Of a stretch of DNA of 64,000 nt, positions 22,101 to 32,310 are shown in pieces. The notes below the pieces were generated by a model. That model saw only the letters and a program-made list of their open reading frames with translations. It ran no database searches and was not told the origin of the DNA. Within the stretch, counting starts at the first letter, position 1, and the number at the start of each line of letters is the position of its first letter. The DNA comes from Marsupella aquatica (Eukaryota > Marchantiophyta), in NCBI GenBank assembly GCA_973895155.1, contig OZ316891.1:27962001-28026000 (forward strand). Reading direction: 5' to 3'. The position numbers and the translations under genes are program-made.

Positions 22101-23099
22101 ACACTAAAAAGCGTATTTGAAATGAGAGACATGGGCAGAACTTCTTATTGCATTGGACTCCAATTTGAACATTTGGAAAAAGGCATTCTTTTACACCAAA
22201 CTACTTACACAAAGAAAATATTACAACAATTCAGAATGAATATGTTGAAGCCTGTTAAATCCCCCATGGACATCCGTACCCTTGATAAGGATAAGGATAT
22301 GTTTAGAAAAAGAGAAGAATTCGAACCTATATTAGGTTCAGATATGCCATACCTTTCGGCTATCGGTGCTCTTATGTTTTTATCTAATCAAACAAGACCA
22401 GACATAGCATTTTCTGACAACCTACTGGCGAGACATAGTTCTCAACCCACTATAAGACATTGGAACGGGCTAAAACGGATTTTCAGATACCTTAATGGTA
22501 CATCCGACCTCGGCCTATATTTTCCTAATGAGGATAACCATAAGTTGAAAGGATATGTTGACGCCGGATACCTTTCTGATCCACATGACGGTAGATCTCA
22601 AACAGGATATATATTCTTAATGGGATCAACACCAATATCTTGGAGAAGTACTAAGCAAATACTTGCAACCACTTCTTCAAACCATTCAGAAATTATTGCC
22701 CTTTATGAGGCTACTAGAGAATGTTTATGGCTAAGGCAAGTAATAGACCATATTCTTATTCAAACAGGTAAACAAAACTTAACCATGCCTACAACTATAT
22801 TTGAAGACAATATGTCATGCATCACTCAAATCAAATCAGGATTTATAAAAGGTGAACGCACAAAACATATTGCACCCAAGTTCTTTTTCTCACATGAACA
22901 ACAAGGAAAAGACATCGACATACAATGGATTTCAGGAGACAAGAACCTGGCCGACATCCTAACAAAATCTCTACCCCCATCTACTCATAGAACACTAACT
23001 CACCTCTTGGGGATGCGAAGTCTTAAGAAACTGATGCAGGGTTCTAACATTGAGGGGGAGAATGGATTTTTCTACAACAACACTATTGAAGAAGAATGA
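19167..23099 (+). pseudogene. Copia gag-integrase-RT-RNase H polyprotein lacking protease
   Basis: ATG at 19167 (MAMEKLLFPALRIDG) matches the gag start of the first element. A TAA at 19272-19274 interrupts codon 36; otherwise the frame is open to TGA at 23097-23099, about 1,310 codons. Order: UBN2-type gag (to about residue 210); an RG-rich region (about 220-285); the integrase Cys pair (CIACSQGK) and D,D,E core (HADVCGP, RTDGAGEF, NGLAESLIKR; about 320-440); RT with YVDDLNLLG near residue 960; and RNase H with DAGYLSD, SEIIALYE, FEDN and ADILTKSLP. The CCHC knuckle, the DSG protease and the HH half of the integrase zinc finger, all present in the first element, are absent, and the deletion kept the frame. 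Confidence 0.93.
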
Positions 23100-23467
23100 C
23101 TACTTACTATGAAGAAGCAAACCATCAATACTACCACAAAGGAGATCAAGACATCCTCAAGAACACCAATAACTCAAATACAGTACAATGAAGACAATGG
23201 AGACAACAACCTCCATGGAGCCTAACAACATAGAAAACACAAATAAAACCAATATTGTACTCTAGACCTAACATACATACAAAATAGATCATACAAAAGA
23301 AATGGAAGGTGGCAATACTCTTTCCTTCCATGATGTTAGTAGGGAAGGTTTTAATGAGACTGCACCTCCATCATCTCACAATATAACATAGGTAGAAGAT
23401 ATCTAACTGATAGCAACTTAGCTTGGTCGTTATAATTTCATCAAAAACTATAACACCCAAGGGGGAG

Positions 23468-23602
23468 TGTTATACCCTAACTAGGATTAGATATCTTAAC
23501 CCGAGTTAAGATCTAACCAAGATCTAACTCAACTACCTCATGTATATATATTGGACACATGAATAAGATTCATTACATTGTTGGAGTATATGGTTTGTAA
23601 CA
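23468..23602 (+). repeat. 3' LTR of the second copia element
   Basis: 135 bp, identical by eye to 17869-18003, preceded by purine tract AAGGGGGAG and followed by target copy ATTGA. Confidence 0.96.
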
Positions 23603-23607
23603 ATTGA

Positions 23608-24263
23608 AGGATTTTTGGGTGGTATGGAGTGCATTTGGAAATCTATATGATGAAACCAACACACTCCTTGTGGATGACTCCCCCTTGAAGGCATTTGCCA
23701 ACCCAGACATGACCGGACTATTTCCAGTGCCCTACACGCATGCCAATCGTGGAGACAATTTTCTTCTAACAATTCTTTGGCCATGTCTTGAGAAACTGTC
23801 ACATGCAAGTGACATTCGTTGTTATCTTCTCCTAAACTCTCCAAAGTGGTCTCTATTGCACATTAAGAGAGACAAGGCAAAAAATGAGATTACTTATGAT
23901 CAACTTAGTAAGAGATGTGCAGCAAAAATTTGGAAGTCACAGTATAGGCATAGTGTGCCGGACCTCAATAGCAATGAGATTCCTTGGGCTGTGAAGCACC
24001 GTATATGTAGCTTATGTCCTAAGGTGGAACTTGACGATGCACTTGTCACCTCACTTGCTAGATCATTTGTAGGATGGGAATATTCAGGTCTGTATAGAGA
24101 AAATCCCAGACACTTTTTGCGGGAGATTATAGCAGTTAGGAACAACACCACCAAATTTCATCTCCCTGAAGATAAAGGGAGTTGCAACCTTGACATTAGG
24201 GTAGATAGTAAAGGAGACAAGGGCACGTGCTCAGATAAATATTGTAAGGAGCACTTTGTTTAG
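23608..24263 (+). pseudogene. FCP1-like HAD phosphatase, 3' part
   Basis: The frame continues the phosphatase interrupted at 17868: removing the element and one ATTGA copy gives an uninterrupted codon series. It contains LVDDSPLKAFANP, the HAD motif with the second metal-binding Asp pair, followed by a block typical of the FCPH fold (LWPCLEKLSHASDIRCYL). The remaining 130 residues to TAG at 24261 are an unrecognised C-terminal extension rich in Lys, Cys and Asp. Because both halves are otherwise intact, the gene was probably functional until this insertion, unless another allele or splicing bypasses it. Confidence 0.85.
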
Positions 24264-24653
24264 AGATCTGACTCATGTTAAGCCCATTAGATAGTAAAAA
24301 TGGGTGCCAGGCCTGGATATTCATTGTAAGTTTGGACACAATTGTATATAATTATTTCACACATTATCAATCAATGGTCCTTGCCTAGGCTTCTTTGTGC
24401 GTAAATGTTTTTACAAGTATGATCTCTATCCCATGGTTCTTTGTGAACTAATAAGTAATATAATACTATTATAAGTAATATAATATAATATATTAATATA
24501 ATACTAATAAGATTTGGCCTATAAAGTGTACATTTAGGTATCAAAAAGTGTAAATTTGGGCTTCTTAAAGTGTACATTTGGGGACATAAAAGTGTACATT
24601 TCAGGACTGATTTGTGAACAAAAGAAAATACACTTTTAATGAATAGGCTGATC
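24264..24653. other. AT-rich spacer with a short tandem repeat
   Basis: About 24440-24510 is a TAATATAATAC-type low-complexity run. At about 24526-24606 the word AAGTGTACATTT(A/G)GG recurs four times. No gene seen. Confidence 0.6.
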
Positions 24654-25011
24654 TTTGTACCTTGGTGGAAGGGCGTACTTCGCTAGCCACATCAAAATCA
24701 TCATTGAGTGGTACGCTCATTTCAACCGCCGCAGCCTCCCGCGTATCAACGAGCCCGAGCTGACCCCCTCAAAATGGGTGTTCCCAGCCCAGGTAAGGTG
24801 ACGGCAGCCCAAGGCCCAAAGTCCGGCAGCTACAAGCCTTGCTACCCCGGCCCCGCAACCCGCCGCTGCCGCCCCGCCAAGCATACTTGTAGACGTTATT
24901 GCGACCTTAGACGCGATCAATCGGAACAATGCAATCAAAGCCGGGCCGGATGAAGCCATACCCAAAGCAGATGCCACGGTAGACGAGGAGATTCCGCCAC
25001 CCCCCGCGGTT

Positions 25012-25848
25012 GTGCAGGACAACCGCCCACCTCCAGTGGAACCAGCCCCTTCGACCAACTTACCTCAAGGGCTAGATATGTCCACTCCTACTCCCGCACG
25101 GGTTGGAGTCTGCCCGTGCCTGAATCCAGATGGACACAGTCTAGACCATCCAGAACTCTTTGCGCCGGGCACATTTCTTAACGGGCTGTTGGGAGATTTC
25201 TCTCAACAGATCTCTCAGGACACCGCGGAATACATGGCCCGGAGAGTGGCCTACTTCTTCAACCAGGAGTTGGTTGCTGCTGTAAGGGTAGGACATGCAC
25301 AGGCAGAGACAGCGTAGAGAATAGAGCGATATCGGGTGGAGTCTGCCTACTTGAAGGATGAAGTGGCAACCCTGGAGGCTAAACTCCAGCAACTACGGCC
25401 TCAGGTAACAACCGCAGAGGACCAGGTGGCCGAGGCAAGGGCCCAAGCAGCTTTAGCAGTACAGGCCGGGCTCGGAAAGGATGCCAAGATCGCACGGCTC
25501 CAGACCAAGATTGACGGTTTGAAAGGACAAACTGTCAGTTGGCAAAAGGATGTGGAGGAAGTTGACTCCAGGTCTCAACGGGACACAGCCGAGATTGACA
25601 CCCTGAAGGCAGAGGTGGTGCGGCTTCAAGGAGAAGCCACAAAACAGGCCCAATTGGTGGATAAGCTGACGAGCAACGCCCAGCAACTGGAGGAGGCGTG
25701 TCAGGAGGCCGCGGAAGAGACGAACATGGCGAAGCAGGAGAACAAATCTTTGCTACTCAAGCTACTCAAGCTAAACGCCGACAGGCTTAGAAGGCAACGG
25801 GATGGTCGCTCCCACTCGAGCGGCTCTGGCAAGCGTGCCAGGCATTAG
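25012..25848 (+). pseudogene. LTR-borne coiled-coil protein, C-terminal part
   Basis: Two frames separated by a TAG (25315-25317) read in phase: a Pro-rich part with LDHPELFAPGTFLNGLLGDFS, then about 170 residues with regular hydrophobic spacing and high Glu/Gln/Lys/Ala content, as expected for a coiled coil. It ends in HSSGSGKRARH. The equivalent at 47850-48368 has the same sequence with few changes. Function unknown; not gag, since gag follows the LTR. It may organise or retain element products, which is speculation. Confidence 0.5.
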
Positions 25849-26509
25849 CGGCGGAGTAGGATTAAAATAGAGTTAGGAGTAGCTAAAATAGGCTATGGCA
25901 ACCAGCACCCGCCCTAGTTACAGCAACGTTGTTGTACTAGACAGCCTGCCTAGATTAGGATCTTCTAATAAGACAAGCCATTTTTCGGCTTGACAGCCAG
26001 CTTAGTTAGGATCTTAGTTAGCAAATCTTCGGGCGTGAGGGCACTCCATTCCTCGGCCCTTAGTATTTAGTGCACCCCTCGGTAGAGGCAGGGGGGTTTT
26101 TAGTCTCAGAGTTGGACATCCGCGGGATGTGCGGGGAGTCCCGACCTCTGGGAGTGAAAGAGTACCAAGGGGAGGGGGTAGGACTAAGCTCGTTGGGTGA
26201 GTGCGGAGCCGGGCTCCGTTGTAGTGTGCACCCTCGGCCTTGGACCTGTTCATTCCAGAGCTGTCGGGTTAGCCAAGTGTGCGTGTATGTCCCCTATGTA
26301 GTAAAATCCTTTCCCATCATTTCCTTCGTGTAAATCAAGATTGTATGCTTGTGCGTGTGTATGTGTGTGTGAATCTTGTGTATAGGTGCCAATGTCGGGC
26401 CGAACGCACTACCCAAGTCGTGCACGGGGTGCAGCTTGCGGGTAAGTGGTTGCAAGCACGGGTTGAGTACCCGTATCATCGAATCTGGATCAAAGGCGGA
26501 CAGCATGAA

Positions 26510-26588
26510 GGCTTAGAAGCCCTTAAGCCGAGGTCGATCCTGCTATCAACTAAGGTACATTCCGGAGGCGGAACACAAACCATACCTA
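26510..26588 (+). other. Conserved double hairpin in LTR (copy 1)
   Basis: GGCTTAGAAGCCCTTAAGCC (26510-26529) folds with a six-base stem. ATTCCG-GAGG-CGGAAC (inside 26558-26588) forms a second stem and is followed by AAACCATACCTA. The same arrangement recurs at 49029-49107 and, reversed, at 53834-53916; the second hairpin also recurs at 44813-44842 and, reversed, at 51637-51666. Confidence 0.7.
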
Positions 26589-26742
26589 GGAGGTGTCCGT
26601 ATTTAACAGTAGGTGCACTTAGAGCTAGTTTACATGAATTAGGTGCTTTCCGTGCTTCCCTCCCTGCCCGAACCCTCATATTTACGAAGGATGTGCCTAT
26701 TTAAGCTGAAGCCCGAATTAAGGCCAAGCTGACGACGTGACA

Positions 26743-26869
26743 TAGCCTTTGTTTTGGCGCTAGATGGAAGGGGCACTCTACGTGTAGTAGAGGGGAGACA
26801 TGTGCGGGTGTACCTGGGCAGAATACAACAGGCCCTCGTGAGTACTAACCATCACATTTATATGAGTAA
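26743..26869 (+). other. Leader between LTR and gag, with presumed primer site
   Basis: TAGCCTTTGTTTTGGCGCTA starts right after the LTR end. It includes TTGGCGC, which recalls gypsy primer sites of TTGGCGCC type, but lies about ten bases further in than usual. I cannot name the tRNA. Confidence 0.35.
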
Positions 26870-29002
26870 ATGCCCGTCACTCGTTCTCAAGCAGCTTACT
26901 TGAGGAGATTGACCAACGACCGAGAAAGTGCAACCACAACGAGCTCCGACTCTTCTGGTTCGGAGGACTCGCAATCGCCCTGACAAATGAACATCCCACC
27001 AGGACCATTAGGGTCCGGTTCAACCGGTCCTGCTCTGGTCCCTGCTGCACCACCACCAGCTCCACCAGCTCCACCAGTACCTATGGCAGCAGCCCCACCG
27101 GCTATGGCCCGTGCTGCCCAAGCTTCCCCACAAATATCACAACGGTCGCAGTTTCATTATCGACCTTTCAAAGGGCATCATGGGGACGATCTGGATGAAT
27201 GGTTGGATGAGTTTGAAGCCATTGCTAAGGCCAACGGGGAAGATGCCATTAAGCTAACCGTCCTCCTCGGAGTGATGCGGGGAGAAGCTCGTCCATGGTA
27301 CAACTCGTTGCCACCCGGGACTACATGGGCACAATTCCAAGCTGCGTTGCTGCAAGAGTTTCGTGCCATTGGATCAGAACAACATTCTTTATTAAAGATC
27401 GGCCAGCTTTGCATGGGAAAGAAGGAGTCCCTGCAAAAGTTCATTCAGAAGTTTCAGAAACTTGCTGCCAAGATCCGGCCTAGGCCGGGTGATGCGCTCC
27501 AGCTTACATGGTTTCTCCATGGGTTGCCCACGAATATGCAATTTTGGGTGTGCCAAAATAACCCAATTTCAATGCAAGCAGCCATAGCGTGCGCTGAAAC
27601 CTACCGGGAGTCCACCTATAACTCCCGGTGAAGCCAATGTGCACGCCGTAAGAAGGGCAAGTATGAGACCTTCAGTGACAATGACTCCACATCTAACGAC
27701 GAAAGGAAGAAGAAACGCAAGAAGAAGAAGAAACATTGTTCGACCTTGTCCAGTTCGGAGACGGAATCTAGTTCGGATTCGACTTTGACCAGCGGATCCT
27801 CCACCTCCAGTTCATCAGGAAGCAACTTGGAGAGCGAGAGCCGGAGCAAAAAGAAAAAGAGGCGGGTTAAGAAGGAGGGGAAGATCAAACCCCGGGTTCG
27901 AAGAACGATACCCGATCCAAAGGCTGCCAAAGCAGACAAGCTTAACGAAATCACGGATCGACTCAAAGCACTGTCAGTACATTTTGCGGAAAAGCCTGTA
28001 GAGAAGAAGAAGCCACCCGAGACCCAAGCACACGCGTGGTGTTCAAAGTGTTTCCAATCCAGGCATGTAGTGCAGGAATGCCCAAGGTGGAAGAACCGAG
28101 TCCACCAAGTAGACTTGGATGATGTTGACAACCCGGGTCCTGAATCGGAGTCCACGGAGTATTTCTTTGAAGACCCTCCTGATTCCGTGTACCAAATTTC
28201 AACGGTAGGTCCGCATAATTTAGCAAGTAGAACTGCATACCCCTACCCCAGCAATGGCAGGAGTTTCCAGGTTATCAGTAACCCGAGCATTCCTCCTAAG
28301 CCAGGGATTTGGCGATCACTAGTTTGTTACAACTGTGAGAAGCCATGCCACTTTGCGAGGGAATGCACCGAACCAAGGCGGCAGGGGGATGGCCGAGGCA
28401 CACCACTATGTCAAGTCTACAAAACGGAAGCTCATTCCATGGCCAACTGTCCATTGGTAATCGCTGCTCGAACAAACACAGCTAGACCGGCCCAGAGCGG
28501 ACCGGCCACGAGCGATGTAGTCGTCCAAATGATTGCTGAGGAATGGCAAGATGACAACACCGAGTGGGTGAATCTGGTGGATATGGCGGAGCACCCTAAT
28601 CCATCGGACAAGGCTGAGTGCTACCGAGTGTCAACAAGAGCCGAGCAAAAGGAAGAAAAGCAGGAGGAGAAATGCAGGAAAAAGCAAGATACTACGCCGG
28701 TGCAGCCAGCGATAGATATACCCCCAGAGAAGGATGATGACTACCGTCGGGACGACCCAAAGCTATTCTATCCCCGCATCAAAGAATTGGTAAAGAAACA
28801 GTTGGAGGCCTACGAAGCTCGGGAATACCAGAAAGCAATCGATAAGGACATCAAAGCAGCCGAGGCCGCCCATCAAAAGGAGCAAGAAAAGCAGGAGGAG
28901 GAGGCCAAGCAGCAGCCAAAAGAAGAGAAGAAGGAGGACTATGATATTAAGGAAGATGTGCAGAGTTGCCCGGTTACAGCAACGGTAGGGCAACTACTGT
29001 AG
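26870..29002 (+). pseudogene. Gypsy-type gag with zinc knuckles
   Basis: ATG at 26870 (MPVTRSQAAYLRRL) opens a frame of about 711 codons, broken by TGA at 26981-26983 and 27629-27631 and ending TAG at 29000. The capsid region (about 27150-27620) has the retrotransposon gag signature (WYNSLPPGTTWAQFQAALLQ, then a QKFIQKFQKLAAKIRP repeat of the C-lobe). A basic/Ser-rich linker leads to two CCHC knuckles (CSKCFQSRHVVQEC, CYNCEKPCHFAREC) and a third with its second Cys lost. A Glu/Lys/Gln-rich tail follows. The protein would form the particle and bind RNA; the stops make this copy defective. Confidence 0.88.
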
Positions 29003-29841
29003 AACAATCCACAATATAGACGGCAACTAAGGGAGTTGCTCACGGGTCGGCGATGGAGGCGACTACCCCGAGTTGGGATCACGGACTGTAACATGATATG
29101 CGAGGACTTAGGAGCGCCGGACATCTCAATTGAGATCAATAATTGTACTATGAAGATGGTTCTTGTGGACGGAGGAGCGGGAGTCAACATCATGACTGAG
29201 GTTTAACCTCAGTCAAGTTAGGATACCTCACGTATCAACCCACGGCCCGAACTATCAGGTTAGCAAACAGGGCAAGGGTCCTTCCATTGGGAATACTTAC
29301 CAGAGTACTCACTCTAGTAGGAGGGGTGGAGTTCTATCTCAACTTCCTAGTCATGAGACCGGTTTGGCCTTCCTCTTATCCGATCCTTCAGGGAAGGTCG
29401 TGGCTGTACGGTGGTCATGTAGTCATGGATTGGGGAAAGAAGGAACTGCGGTTCGGGACACCCACGGTACATGTATCGTGGGCAATGGACGATTACCAGG
29501 GTGAAACCCCACAGGGACCCGAGGAATATGATTCGGAGACCTCGGAGGAAGAGGAGCTCAATATGATTGAACTCATTTTGTCCCTATTTGAGGAAGACGT
29601 CTTCAGAGTAGAGGCAACCCGGGAAATGCATCTCCTAAATTACCCAAAGGATGCTATTGAGTCCACCCCAATTACCCCTACCACCCCGGCTGATGAATTC
29701 CAAAAACGGCCCATCACTACGGAGGACACGGCTTCAGCTAAGCAGGGAGCCGGTGCTGCCTCTACCCGTGCAGACCCTATTGATCGAGAACCGGAGCAAC
29801 AAGCCGAAGCCAAAAACCCAAGACCAAGGCATAAGAAATGA
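29003..29841 (+). pseudogene. Gypsy-type aspartic protease and linker, frame-shifted
   Basis: The frame used by gag continues past TAG to VLVDGGAGVNIMTE (about 29155-29200), a retroelement protease active site (D-G-G in place of D-S/T-G). It then stops, and from 29287 another frame continues with YPILQGRSWLYGGHVVMDWG, the usual protease C-terminal part, followed by an acidic linker. The expected reverse transcriptase does not follow on this strand. Confidence 0.75.
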
Positions 29842-30069
29842 GTCTCTTGGGATCCGTCCATCCCGCAATTGGAGGAAGTAACTCCAATTCCGAAACCGAT
29901 CCCGGACCCGCCCATGTACGGAGGAGTTTGGTTAGCTGAGCTGGATGCGAGTCTAGACCCGAGCTTGTGGAACCAGGTGGAAGTCATAAGGAACACTACC
30001 GGAAGTACACCATTGGGATGGATAAGTCTTTTAATTTGGGCCACGCTCTGACGGGGGAGGCGGAAAAAT
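29842..30069 (+). other. Remnant downstream of the gypsy protease
   Basis: The previous frame continues after a TGA with VSWDPSIPQLEEV and then ends. A near-duplicate pair AAAAATCTATCC at 30063-30114 marks the junction to the inverted RT piece. Confidence 0.4.
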
Positions 30070-30702
30070 CTATCCAAGAAAATTCTCGGCAGAAAAATCT
30101 ATCCAGGCAAATTCCCGCAGAAAGTTGTGGAAGATATTCATCATGAGTCGCTGAAACATGGCCGGGGCATTACATAGCCCAAACGGCATTCTCCGAAATG
30201 CGAACGTCCCCCACTCCGTAGTGAACGTTGTTTTGAGCTGATCCGAGAGGCAGATCCAGATTTGATTATAGCCCGAATACCCGTCAAGGAATGTATAAAT
30301 TTTGTTTCGGGCTACCATATCTAGAACCATATCCGTGAATGGTAACGGGTAGTGGTCTTTTCGGGTCGCGTCGTTCAGCTTACGATAGTCCTGACAGATA
30401 TAGATCTTAGGTTTTCCGTCCGTACCCCCCTTCTTTGGTACAATGACAATGGGTGAAACCCAATCGCTGGCCATAACTGGGTAGATGATATCCGCGGCGA
30501 GGAGACGATCAATTTCCTCCTTCACTAAGATGGAGTACCTCGGGTTCATGCGACGTTGTCGCTGCCATACTGCATGGGCCACTAGGTTCAGATCGATCGT
30601 ATGTTCTCCCAACTCGGGGGGGACTCCTGTTAGATCGTGATGACTCCATGCGAACACATCTTCATATTCCTTGAGCAGATCCGCATAACAAACTCTAGGA
30701 GG
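30070..30702 (-). pseudogene. Gypsy reverse transcriptase fragment, inverted
   Basis: On the minus strand the frame reads VCYADLLKEYEDVFAW and then the gypsy RT blocks VPKKGG...DYRKLN, DHYPLPFTDMVLD, FLDGYSGYNQI and FRRMPFGLCNAPA. It stops before the YVDD box. It therefore covers fingers and part of the palm and lacks the catalytic centre. Its orientation is opposite to the gag/protease to the left and the LTR to the right, so it came from a separate copy or an inversion. Confidence 0.88.
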
Positions 30703-30815
30703 CGGCCACTAACACGAGCTGACCCGGACCGGCAAAGTGGCCGGTACATTGCGAGCGTGAAAGGCTCAGCCTATAAGCGACAAGGAGGCATCAGGCGACC
30801 AATGAGCTCTCAGGG

Positions 30816-30822
30816 TATAAAA
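30816..30822 (+). promoter_or_regulatory. TATA box of the LTR promoter
   Basis: TATAAAA in GC-rich surroundings, about 100 bases upstream of ATG 30922. It fits a U3 promoter that would transcribe the LTR-borne frame first. Confidence 0.6.
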
Positions 30823-30921
30823 GGAGGGCCGATCCTTTGCAGTGCATCAGTTCTTCAGCCCACGTGCCAGCTTCGACCCCAACTCTCTCGCTTATCCTTA
30901 GTCATCTGCTATCTCCTCTGA

Positions 30922-31834
30922 ATGTCGCACACGATCCATTCCAGTTTGGCCATACAATTCTGGACACAATTCCTGTCTATCGGAAGGCACTTGGCCGACT
31001 CATTGAAGCATGCCAACCCGCGCCAATACAAGATCGAACGTGAATACGAGGGGGCCATCCGCCTAGCAGGCCGCCACCACTATCTCCTTAACTTCGATTA
31101 CCCATCCCAGAGTGAGCTCTACCGACCCAAAGAAATCTCAGGGTACTTCTTTGACGGGGGCAAATACATTGGCTTCTGGGAAGCATTACTTTGGCTTCCG
31201 AACGTGGTCTTCTCTATCCCGGGCACGATTGATTTACAGCGGCACCATTTCGACCACATCCCCGCTCGGGTCCAGGCCATCATTAACAGCGAGTTCAACG
31301 CTAACCGGGCGACAAGACCGTCTACACTTGCTTTGGAATACCTCTATCGGCACCTACAGAACTTCATGGGAACCCGGCCATCAACCAACGTGGCCGACTC
31401 AGCCGAGCCCGAGCCCATGCCCGTAACCGCACCTACACCTCCTCGGCCTCAGCCGAACCGATCCCCGCCACCGGTCGCACCACCTCTCCGAGTACAATCC
31501 GTGGTGAATGCAGTGAATATTAGCTCCGAAGACAAGGAGGCTCACCCTCCTCTGAATCGATGGCCGCGGGGCACGACTCAACAAGCGCTGAACAACCCAG
31601 CACCCCTCCAGCAAGCCGAGGGGATAACATGGTGACTCTAGCAGCCTTGGCACCAATACTCACGGCCGTCGCGCTACCACCACTTGACCGAGAGGAAGGA
31701 GAGATGTCCCCCTCTTCTAGTCACCCCGGAAATCAGTCTCGGGGTAGGAAGAGAAAGGAGCCCGGAGCCGTATCCGGGTTGCCGTTGGCCACGGTTGCGG
31801 TGGCCAAGCTAACCATGCATCGCATGAGGGACAA
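30922..31834 (+). pseudogene. LTR-borne protein, N-terminal part, cut by CACTA
   Basis: ATG 30922 (MSHTIHSSLAIQFWTQF) opens a frame with an N-terminal block containing YEGAIRLAGRHHYLLNFDYP and a Pro-rich linker. Near 31545-31600 the coding phase moves by one base into the frame MAAGHDSTSAEQPSTPP... . That frame is open up to the CACTA insertion at 31834 and, if CACTA plus one CAA copy is removed, continues at 46716 as VHKNILHPKHACYLKTQGFE to a TAA near 46888. The product resembles no gag or pol that I know. Together with 47850-48368 it would end in a coiled coil. Confidence 0.55.
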
Positions 31835-31848
31835 CACTAGTACATTTT

Positions 31849-32180
31849 CAGCATTTTTCCGATGCTTCGATATCGCGCCTTGTCACTCTTCCGATACTAA
31901 TACCGTCGCACAGTTCCGATATTTTACCTTACGCAATTTGCCATTATTTGTACATCGCATATTATTTGTCCGATACAAAAGCCATCGGTCCCTATTTCTG
32001 TTAGTTTTGGCATCGAAAGTGTTCCAATGCGGAGAGTATCGGAAATGTCTTCGATAACTTTCATGAGGGGTCCGATGCAGATTGAATCGGATATTGCCAC
32101 AATTATAAGGCACTATGTTTCCGAGTACTTTCCGTTGGTCACTACATCGGATAGAGTGTGGGAAAACCAACATTCATAAG
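31849..32180. repeat. Subterminal TCCGATA repeats, left end of CACTA
   Basis: TCCGAT(A/G) or its complement TATCGGA occurs roughly every 20-40 bases. In En/Spm elements such subterminal arrays bind the TNPA-type protein; that role is inferred here. Confidence 0.8.
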
Positions 32181-32310
32181 TTTATTAAGAAATGTGGTCA
32201 CTCTCATAGGAGAGGGTACATGAAATAAAACAATCATATATAATGCCGGTAAAAGTAAACATTCAGAGGTGGTTCTATTTGATTGGTCCCAAGGTACACT
32301 AGCAAGGACC

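Larger units (their letters stand above)
17869..23602 (+). mobile_element. Ty1/copia LTR retrotransposon, identical LTRs, protease-less
   Basis: The 5,734-bp element has two 135-bp LTRs that I read as identical and a perfect 5-bp target duplication ATTGA (17864-17868 and 23603-23607). It carries the same primer-site word (18004-18016) and purine tract (23459-23467) as the first copia element. A 1.1-kb leader precedes one long frame (19167-23099) with gag, integrase, RT and RNase H. The zinc knuckle, the whole protease and the start of the integrase zinc region are missing by an in-frame deletion near 20035-20070. Identical LTRs with a defective polyprotein indicate very recent movement in trans. 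Confidence 0.96.
24654..26742 (+). mobile_element. 3' part of a long gypsy-type LTR carrying a coiled-coil reading frame
   Basis: This stretch is collinear, with scattered substitutions, with 47168-49262. It ends GACGACGTGACA at 26742 and is followed by retroviral-type gag, so it is the 3' part of a 5' LTR; the left end is truncated at about 24654. Inside, frames at 25012-25317 and 25336-25848 encode a Pro-rich segment and a long heptad-like coiled coil (YLKDEVATLEAKLQQLRPQ), with a basic C-terminus. They are interrupted by a stop at 25315-25317. It also holds the two conserved hairpins described separately (26510-26529, 26558-26588). Confidence 0.72.
30703..31834 (+). mobile_element. Long LTR carrying a reading frame, left part (continues at 46716)
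   Basis: Left part of an LTR unit whose right part is 46716-49262 (end GACGACGTGACA); the CACTA element sits between. The exact 5' end is not clear; TG at 30720 is one option. The unit would be about 3.6 kb. It contains a TATA box and a long frame. Confidence 0.6.

Noticed and set aside
26294-26506. Minus-strand frame with HIHTHKHT repeats
   Set aside because: It is caused by a TGTGTG-type microsatellite in the LTR.
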